A DNA stretch of 45,825 nucleotides, taken from the NCBI GenBank assembly GCA_024275135.1, contig JAJRZS010000076.1, forward strand, positions 1 through 45,825, in the 5' to 3' direction. The DNA comes from Planctomycetota bacterium (GTDB lineage: Bacteria; Planctomycetota; UBA1135). The notes beneath the pieces were generated by a model. The model made no database searches. It worked only from the letters and a program-made list of their open reading frames with translations, and was not told where the DNA came from. Shown here in pieces: positions 40,370 to 45,825 of the stretch; the first letter of the stretch is position 1; each line of letters begins with the position of its first letter. The position numbers and the translations under genes were made by a program.

Positions 40370-42277
40370 CCTTGATTCTTCGACTCGGGAGGCGAGTTCT
40401 TCCCAGCGCTGAAAATCTTTCTCTAACTGAGTGGCCACAGTTTTGCGCTGCTGTTGCAAGGAGGCCACCAAATCTCCCTCCTGGCTATAGGTTTCCGGCT
40501 TGGCCAACTGCTCATCGAGTTGTGATAACTCGGTTTCCAATTCCTCAATCCGCTGCCACAGCGCGTCTAGCTCTCTTTTTTCCTTATTGCTCAACTTTGC
40601 GTTTGGAGGCGCTGTTTTGCCCACCGCAGTTTTTTTCGGCTTGGCTTTTTGTGGTGTCGATGCCGGCTTTTCCTGCCGTTCTAATAATTCACTGGCACTG
40701 CCATGATGCAAAAAGGCACCACCTTTGCCGTCTAACAACAACACATGGGTGGCCACACGATCGAGAAACCAACGGTCGTGGCTAACCAGTAACACGCAAC
40801 CAGAGAAGGCGCACAGGGCTTCTTCCAAAGCACGCAGAGTGTTGAGATCGAGGTCATTAGTTGGTTCATCTAAAACCAGCACATTGCAATCTTGCAGCAG
40901 CAACTTGGCCAACAACACCCGCCCGCGCTCCCCGCCGGAAAGGGATTGAATCTTTACAAATTTGCGGTTGCCTGGAAACAAGAAGCGATCAAGGAAAGAG
41001 GCCACATGGAGTTTGCGCTTCCCCATTTCCACATGCTCTGAGTCGCCAGCGATTTCTTCGACCACGGTAGCCTCGGGATCGAGGTCTTCGCGTTTTTGCT
41101 CAATGGAACCAAAGCGTACGGTTTCTCCGATTTGCACGATGCCCTGTTCGGGTTGCAGTTGGCCCAGCAAGATGCGCAGCAAGGTGGTTTTGCCCACTCC
41201 ATTGGGGCCGACGATGCCTAAGCGCATGCCATTTTCAATATGAAGGTCGAACTCCTGAAGAATTTTCTTTTGCCCATAGGAAAAACTTACTTGTTGCAAA
41301 TCCAGTACGCGGGTGCCGAGCCTTGGCCCGGGAGGAATAACCATCTCTAATTCCTCGGCTGGACCTAAGGCCTCGGCGTTTGCCAGTTGGTGGTAGCGGT
41401 CGATGCGGGCCTTGGCTTTGGTACTGCGTGCCAGTACGCCCGCCCGCATCCATTCCGTTTCTCGTTTCAGCAATTGCAATCGGTGTTGCTCGGCTTTCTC
41501 TTCTTGAGCCAAGCGTTGGGCGCGGCGCTGCAAATAAACGCCGTAATTGCCAGGATAGGAAAAGGCATGGCCGCGGTCGATTTCCACAATGCGATTGGCA
41601 ACCCGGTCGAGGAGGAAGCGATCGTGGGTGACCAGAACCAGGGGGATTTTCAACGCGGCGAGTTGTTTTTCCAGCCAGGCAATGACAAAAGCGTCGAGGT
41701 GGTTGGTGGGTTCATCAAGCAACAGCAAATCTGGCAAGCCAACGAGCAGTTTGGCTAAAGCAACTCGCCGCGCTTCTCCACCCGACAAAGTGCCGCAAAG
41801 AGCATGGGGGTTTTGCAGGCCCACGCCATCCATCGCGGCAGCGACCTGGTGTTCCACATCATGGCCACCAAGTTTGTCCAGCTGATGCTGAAGCTCCTCC
41901 TGGCGACGAGCGAGGGTCGCGGATTGCTCCGGTGATAAATCGGGTTGAGCCCAGGCAGCGTAGATTTTATCAAGCTCGACGCAGATTTGCTCGCGGCCCT
42001 CCAAACCCTGGCGCACGGCATCCTCTACCGAGCAGTCGGCTGGAAACTGTGGCTCTTGTTCTAAATATCCAATTTTCAACTCCCGTTGCACCACGCGCTC
42101 GCCCGCGTCGGCCACTTCCACCCCAGCCATGATTTTGAGCAAGGTGGACTTGCCTGCGCCGTTGGGACCAATCAAGCCAATGTGATCCTGTGGCTCTACC
42201 ACCAAACTCACATCCTGGAGTAAGGGCCGCTCTTCGTCGTAGGATTTGGCGATTTGAGAGAGGGTGAGCAGCGGCAT
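40367..42277 (-). CDS. uup: Uup-type ABC-F ATPase
   Basis: A 636-aa soluble protein with two ATP-binding cassettes and no membrane segments. Walker A sites are GPNGAGKS (37-44) and GPNGVGKT (near 348), with signature LSGGE in each half (LSGGEARRVALAK; LSGGERGRVLLAK). The P-site tRNA interaction linker with many Arg residues lies between them. A C-terminal coiled coil of about 70 residues (KRELDALWQRIEELETEL) is the mark of the Uup subfamily and fits the 635-aa length of E. coli Uup. Uup acts on ribosomes and possibly on branched DNA. A TAAACT box is 8 nt before the ATG. deaD follows after 32 bp. Confidence 0.9.
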   Translation of the reverse strand: MPLLTLSQIAKSYDEERPLLQDVSLVVEPQDHIGLIGPNGAGKSTLLKIMAGVEVADAGERVVQRELKIGYLEQEPQFPADCSVEDAVRQGLEGREQICVELDKIYAAWAQPDLSPEQSATLARRQEELQHQLDKLGGHDVEHQVAAAMDGVGLQNPHALCGTLSGGEARRVALAKLLVGLPDLLLLDEPTNHLDAFVIAWLEKQLAALKIPLVLVTHDRFLLDRVANRIVEIDRGHAFSYPGNYGVYLQRRAQRLAQEEKAEQHRLQLLKRETEWMRAGVLARSTKAKARIDRYHQLANAEALGPAEELEMVIPPGPRLGTRVLDLQQVSFSYGQKKILQEFDLHIENGMRLGIVGPNGVGKTTLLRILLGQLQPEQGIVQIGETVRFGSIEQKREDLDPEATVVEEIAGDSEHVEMGKRKLHVASFLDRFLFPGNRKFVKIQSLSGGERGRVLLAKLLLQDCNVLVLDEPTNDLDLNTLRALEEALCAFSGCVLLVSHDRWFLDRVATHVLLLDGKGGAFLHHGSASELLERQEKPASTPQKAKPKKTAVGKTAPPNAKLSNKEKRELDALWQRIEELETELSQLDEQLAKPETYSQEGDLVASLQQQRKTVATQLEKDFQRWEELASRVEESR

Positions 42278-42285
42278 GGACGAGA

Positions 42286-42291
42286 AGTTTA
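42286..42291 (-). promoter_or_regulatory. -10-like box of uup
   Basis: TAAACT on the minus strand, 8 nt before the ATG at 42277, inside the 36-bp gap after the serine hydrolase gene. Confidence 0.35.
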
Positions 42292-42313
42292 CAGCCCCCT
42301 TTCGCTGCTGGGC

Positions 42314-43426
42314 TTAAGTTCGGTCAATTAGCCAGGCAGCGGCAACGACCAAGGGCCACCAATCGTTTTCGGTTTGGTTGAGGGTGCCAGTAAAACTGAT
42401 GTCATAACGCGGCCAGTAATACATCCAGGAATTGCCGTAGCCATCATGCCCCCAAATCTCACCCATGCCGAATCCAAGATTCACCCGGAACAGGCCAAGC
42501 CCGTAATCCACTCCGTTTACATCGGTGGACACCCATTGCGTCATGACATCCAGGGTTTGCGGATAGCGAAACAATCGCTTGGTGCAGAGGGCGTGAATAA
42601 AAATTTGTAAATCCTCAACCGTACTTACCAAACCACCACCCGCCCAATCAGCACTGTTTTGACGTTTTGTGGTCATGTCGTAAAGAGCTTCGTAGCGGTG
42701 GCTTTGTTGTAGGCCAGATGGTGTTGGGTCACGCCAATGGAGCCAAGTATGTTGCATGCCAAGGGGGCGGAAGATGCGGTCGCGCAAAATATCTTGCAAA
42801 GGTTTGCCGTCGACGCGCTCCATGATGAGGCCAGCAAGCACAAAACCACTATCCCCATAATGCCAGCCTTGATTGGGGATAAAAATTGGATCGAGATTCG
42901 GTACATAGCTCAGCATTTCTTGCGGCTGCCACAGGCGTTGTGGGTGGGCCATGTAATCCACTATAAAGGCGTTGTAATTGGAAATGACAAAAGGGGGATC
43001 TTGCCAATAGTCGGGGAGACCAGAAGTATGCTGCAATAGTTGGCGCAAGGTGAGGTTGGGGCCGTAGTCGTGGCCTTGGATAACCAACAAGCCATGCAAT
43101 TTTGATAGTGGCAAATATTGACGAATAGGCGCATCCAAATCGAGCAAACCATCTTCCACCATCAACAAGACGGCAGCGGCAGTAAAAGTTTTCGAGGTGC
43201 TGGCAATTTCAAAGTTTGCTTGCACTTGCAGAGGGTCTCCACCGCGTTTGCTTTGGCCGACGGCCGATTCCCACAGCACTTGGTTGCGTCCCTTGCCAAT
43301 GCGTGCAATGCCACCACCATGGCCAAAATTTTCACTGACCAAATATTCCAAGGTGTTTTGCAACAGCGAGCTGGACGATTGCTGCGCAAAGAGGAAGGTG
43401 AGGGCAAGGAGCAAGCTAAGGAGCAT
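42314..43426 (-). CDS. Serine hydrolase of the beta-lactamase/class C family
   Basis: A 370-aa exported protein; signal peptide LLSLLLALTFLFAQQ. The SxxK nucleophile is Ser76-Lys79 (IASTSKTFTA), the second motif YxN appears as Tyr190-Gly-Asp192 (HYGDSGF), and a GHDG near 340 stands in the place of KTG. These are the marks of class C beta-lactamase-like esterases and peptidases (Pfam Beta-lactamase), not of true beta-lactamases. It could be a D-aminopeptidase, an esterase or a wall-related hydrolase. A TAATTT box is 6 nt before the ATG. It follows bioA by 24 bp but probably has its own start. Not linked to biotin. Confidence 0.86.
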   Translation of the reverse strand: MLLSLLLALTFLFAQQSSSSLLQNTLEYLVSENFGHGGGIARIGKGRNQVLWESAVGQSKRGGDPLQVQANFEIASTSKTFTAAAVLLMVEDGLLDLDAPIRQYLPLSKLHGLLVIQGHDYGPNLTLRQLLQHTSGLPDYWQDPPFVISNYNAFIVDYMAHPQRLWQPQEMLSYVPNLDPIFIPNQGWHYGDSGFVLAGLIMERVDGKPLQDILRDRIFRPLGMQHTWLHWRDPTPSGLQQSHRYEALYDMTTKRQNSADWAGGGLVSTVEDLQIFIHALCTKRLFRYPQTLDVMTQWVSTDVNGVDYGLGLFRVNLGFGMGEIWGHDGYGNSWMYYWPRYDISFTGTLNQTENDWWPLVVAAAWLIDRT

Positions 43427-43432
43427 GCCACC

Positions 43433-43438
43433 AAATTA
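43433..43438 (-). promoter_or_regulatory. -10-like box of the serine hydrolase gene, leaderless spacing
   Basis: TAATTT on the minus strand, 6 nt before the ATG at 43426. It lies in the 24-bp gap after bioA and no Shine-Dalgarno is present. Confidence 0.45.
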
Positions 43439-43450
43439 ACAAGGGATGTT

Positions 43451-44728
43451 TCAGTCTTGTTGCAACAAAAGGCTGTCCTGTACAACCTGATGCATGGCTG
43501 CGGCGATGCGATTAGCTTCCTCTTTGGTGGTGCAAGAGGGAGGCATGGCATAGAGCACATTGCCAAGTGGGCGCAACAACACTTCCTTTTGCTGACGACA
43601 AGCCTGACGCAGAGCCGCACCGCTTTGGGCGAGATAACCAGCGTCGGCAGCTTTCATTTCTACCGCCACGATGCCACCGCATTGCCGCACCTCCTTGACC
43701 TGGGGGCAATCTTCCAGTTTACGTAAACTGGAAAAAAGCTGTTGACCAATGCGCTCAAGCCGCTTTGCTGTCTGCTCTTTCTGCAATAGCTTCATCGACG
43801 CTAGGGCGACTGCGCAGCCAATGGGATTCGCGGTGAAGGTGTGGCCATGGAAGAAGGCTTGGTTGCGTTCTTCGCTGAGAAAGGCTTGGTAGATTTCTTC
43901 GCGCACCAAAGTTGCCGCCAACGGCAAGATGCCGCCGGTTAGGCCTTTGGCAACACAAAGAATGTCGGGTTGGATTTGCGCGGCTTGGCAAGCAAAAGTA
44001 TGGCCAGTGCGACCAAAACCGGTCATGACTTCATCGGCGAGAAAGAGGATGCGATGTTGATTGCAAAGTGCTCGCAACTGTTGAAGAAATTCCGGCGGGT
44101 GCATACACATGCCAGCGGCACCCTGCACCAGGGGCTCAATCAAAACGCCGGCAATTTGGTTTTCATGCCGTTCCATTACTGAGGCCACGGCGTCCACCCG
44201 CATGGGCAGGCGCAAGGTTGGAAACATCAGCGACTGGAAGTCGAGGAAAAATGGGTCGGGATCGCCGACGGCCATCGCGCCGAAGGTGTCGCCGTGATAG
44301 CCACCGTCAAAACACAGAAAAAGTTGGCGCTGCTTTTCTCCACGGCGCAACCAATATTGGTAGGCCGCCTTCAATCCCACTTCAACAGCCGTGGAGCCGT
44401 TGTCGGAATAAAACACCTTGTTCAGCCCGGAAGGGGCCAGTTGCAATAAAGTTTCCGCAAGTTGCACCGCAGGCTCATGGGTGAAGCCAGCAAAAAGCAC
44501 ATGATCGAGGGTTTGAGCTTGGGTGGAAAGCGCTTCCACTAGCTCGGGACGTGCATGTCCATGCAACACCGCCCACCAAGAAGAAATCGCATCCAGGCAT
44601 TGGCTGCCGTCGGCCAGATTCAGGGTGGCTTGTTGGGCAGAAACAACGGGCAACAAGATGCGGTCGGTCTGATGCTGGGTGTAAGGATGCCAGCAAACCT
44701 GTTGATCGCGATGACTAAGTGCGTGCAT
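43451..44728 (-). CDS. bioA: Adenosylmethionine-8-amino-7-oxononanoate aminotransferase
   Basis: About 425 aa from the ATG at 44728; an ATG at 44764 would add 12 residues and deepen the overlap with the upstream gene. The start chosen places VCWHPYTQ where E. coli BioA has its HPYT segment. Family blocks: AISSWWAVLHGHARPEL, YSDNGSTAVEVGLK, DGGYHGDTFGAMAVGDPD, ADEVMTGFGRTG (232-243), and the PLP lysine Lys261 in CVAKGLTGG. It converts 8-amino-7-oxononanoate to 7,8-diaminopelargonate with SAM as amino donor. It follows the BioF-BioD gene with a 14-bp overlap, so the order is KAPA synthase, dethiobiotin synthetase, DAPA aminotransferase. Confidence 0.95.
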   Translation of the reverse strand: MHALSHRDQQVCWHPYTQHQTDRILLPVVSAQQATLNLADGSQCLDAISSWWAVLHGHARPELVEALSTQAQTLDHVLFAGFTHEPAVQLAETLLQLAPSGLNKVFYSDNGSTAVEVGLKAAYQYWLRRGEKQRQLFLCFDGGYHGDTFGAMAVGDPDPFFLDFQSLMFPTLRLPMRVDAVASVMERHENQIAGVLIEPLVQGAAGMCMHPPEFLQQLRALCNQHRILFLADEVMTGFGRTGHTFACQAAQIQPDILCVAKGLTGGILPLAATLVREEIYQAFLSEERNQAFFHGHTFTANPIGCAVALASMKLLQKEQTAKRLERIGQQLFSSLRKLEDCPQVKEVRQCGGIVAVEMKAADAGYLAQSGAALRQACRQQKEVLLRPLGNVLYAMPPSCTTKEEANRIAAAMHQVVQDSLLLQQD

Positions 44729-45825
44729 GAGAGGACCAAAGCTGTTGGATGCCCGGCTCTGCATCGAGCCACAAATCCAAATGTTGCCGATTTAAGTTTT
44801 TGAACAAGGGGAGTTCAAAAATGGTTAAGTGGGGATGGCGCGCGCGGATGGAGTTGCGATTTTGTGGATGGATTTCTCCTACCAAAAACAAAGCTCGAAG
44901 CGGAAGGCGCCGGGAGCGCAAGGCTTCCATTGTGAGCAAGGTATGGTTGAGTGTGCCCAGTCCACTGCGAGCCACCAACACACAAGGAGCGCCAAGCCGA
45001 CGCAGATAATCTCCTTGGTCTTCTTCGGCATTCCACGGCACGAGCAAACCACCCGCTGTTTCTAGAATCCATTGCGCTTGCGGCATACTAGCGAGCTTTT
45101 GTCGGGTGCTTGCGAGTACCGTATCCACGCGCACTTCTTCACCAGCATCGGCGGCAGCTTGGTCGACGGAAGCGGGGAGTGGAAAATGCAAGAGCGGAGC
45201 CTCAAGGCACTGGGGATCCATGCCCGCCATGCCGACAACGGCATCCGTGTCGCTGTCCATGCCGGTTTGGATGGGCTTGAGATAGCGCGTGGTTTGTCCT
45301 GCTTGCAAAGAGGCACGCACCAAGATCGCCGAGACCACCGTTTTGCCGACATCGGTATCGGTGCCACAAACCACTAAGGGGGTAGGTTTGGGGGCGGCCA
45401 CCTGTAGGCTTTGTTGCCGTTTCAAGCGCTGGGTGATGGTGGCTATATCGGCAGCCAAGGCTTGAATTTCTTCTGTGCTGTGGTTGCTGTGCACCACGAT
45501 GCGCAAACGACTGCTGCCCTCTGGCACCGTTGGCGGGCGCACCGCACGCACCAGATGACCACGTTTTTGCAATTGTTCCGCCGTGTCCATCGCGTCACGG
45601 GAGGAGCCAAGGATGATGGGAAAGATGGGAGATTCTCCACCACAAGCAATGCCATGGTCTTTCAACAGCCGACGCAGTTCTTGTGCGCGGGCAAAGGTTG
45701 TTTGGGCGCGTTCGGGTTCGGCTTGCACAATTTGTATGGCCCGTCGCAAGCCGCCCGCAAGCATGGGTGGCACCGCAGTGGTGAAGACGAAGCTGCGCCC
45801 ATGATTAATCAAGGTTTGAATGACC
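44715..45825 (-). CDS. bioD: BioF-BioD fusion: KAPA synthase end joined to dethiobiotin synthetase (cut by window edge)
   Basis: The frame is open to the right edge, so the start is outside. The first ~135 visible residues match the C terminus of 8-amino-7-oxononanoate synthase: VIQTLINHGRSFVFTTAVPP, IFPIILGS, and the block VRPPTVPEGSSRLRI near residue 91-105. A Gln/Lys-rich linker near residue 130-143 joins it to a full BioD: Walker A GTDTDVGKTVV (150-160), LKPIQTGMDSD, and ETAGGLLVPWN, then the normal C-terminal part. BioD closes the ureido ring of dethiobiotin using ATP and CO2. No stop codon or start separates the two parts, so the product is a bifunctional protein. The upstream PLP domain of BioF is not in this window. 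Confidence 0.88.
   Translation of the reverse strand, partial: VIQTLINHGRSFVFTTAVPPMLAGGLRRAIQIVQAEPERAQTTFARAQELRRLLKDHGIACGGESPIFPIILGSSRDAMDTAEQLQKRGHLVRAVRPPTVPEGSSRLRIVVHSNHSTEEIQALAADIATITQRLKRQQSLQVAAPKPTPLVVCGTDTDVGKTVVSAILVRASLQAGQTTRYLKPIQTGMDSDTDAVVGMAGMDPQCLEAPLLHFPLPASVDQAAADAGEEVRVDTVLASTRQKLASMPQAQWILETAGGLLVPWNAEEDQGDYLRRLGAPCVLVARSGLGTLNHTLLTMEALRSRRLPLRALFLVGEIHPQNRNSIRARHPHLTIFELPLFKNLNRQHLDLWLDAEPGIQQLWSSHART

Noticed and set aside
42314..43426. A true beta-lactamase (resistance gene)
   Set aside because: The second and third motifs are YGD and HDG instead of YxN and KTG, and the protein groups with class C-like esterases and peptidases.
1..45825. CRISPR arrays, tRNA or rRNA genes, insertion sequences, prophage genes
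   Set aside because: No regularly spaced repeats, no cloverleaf-like sequence, no transposase or integrase motifs and no terminal inverted repeats were found on reading both strands.

Overview
The window is a gene-dense stretch of a bacterial chromosome (about 31 protein genes, almost no non-coding DNA). No tRNA, rRNA, CRISPR array, insertion sequence or phage gene was seen. The cell is Gram-negative in build: MltA-type lytic transglycosylase, lipobox lipoproteins, periplasmic c-type cytochromes. The large secreted proteins of mixed modules (HEAT plus von Willebrand A, squalene-cyclase-like toroid with beta-sandwich domains, a giant gluzincin-like protein, a sulfatase) and the rarity of Shine-Dalgarno sites point to Planctomycetota or a near relative. 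This assignment is inference, not proof.

Layout. 1-7.4 kb: end of RNase D, a tiny lipoprotein, a CobW-type GTPase, PriA, a secreted HEAT/VWA protein and tryptophanase. 7.4-14.1 kb: three secreted proteins (metallopeptidase-like, toroid, unknown). 14.1-19.9 kb: the nagZ - sodium symporter - Bax-inhibitor-1 set, facing an isoaspartyl peptidase and an EamA transporter. 19.9-26.3 kb: envelope and lipoprotein genes (unknown lipoprotein, sulfatase, MltA, esterase, a CarboxypepD_reg-like protein). 26.3-32.3 kb: HI0933-type flavoprotein with a ferritin-like di-iron candidate, a prepilin coupled to a hybrid histidine kinase, and an M23 peptidase. 32.3-37.2 kb: an OPT transporter, an octaheme hydroxylamine-oxidoreductase-like cytochrome and a di-heme peroxidase. 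37.2-45.8 kb: an M1-like peptidase, DEAD-box helicase, Uup-type ABC-F, serine hydrolase, bioA, and a BioF-BioD fusion running off the right edge.

How the parts may work together. MltA, NagZ, the SSS symporter and the isoaspartyl/threonine-nucleophile hydrolase could form a wall-recycling neighbourhood. The cytochrome pair is a periplasmic redox unit for nitrogen oxides and/or peroxide. The bio genes make biotin.

The most striking signal is not a gene but the gene starts. At about sixteen starts a hexamer of the form TAnnnT lies 5-10 nt (most often exactly 6 nt) before the start codon and no Shine-Dalgarno site is seen. The few starts with a clear Shine-Dalgarno lack this hexamer. This is the pattern expected of leaderless mRNAs. 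It fits the 24-44 bp gaps between divergent genes and the overlapping or touching ends of all eight convergent gene pairs.
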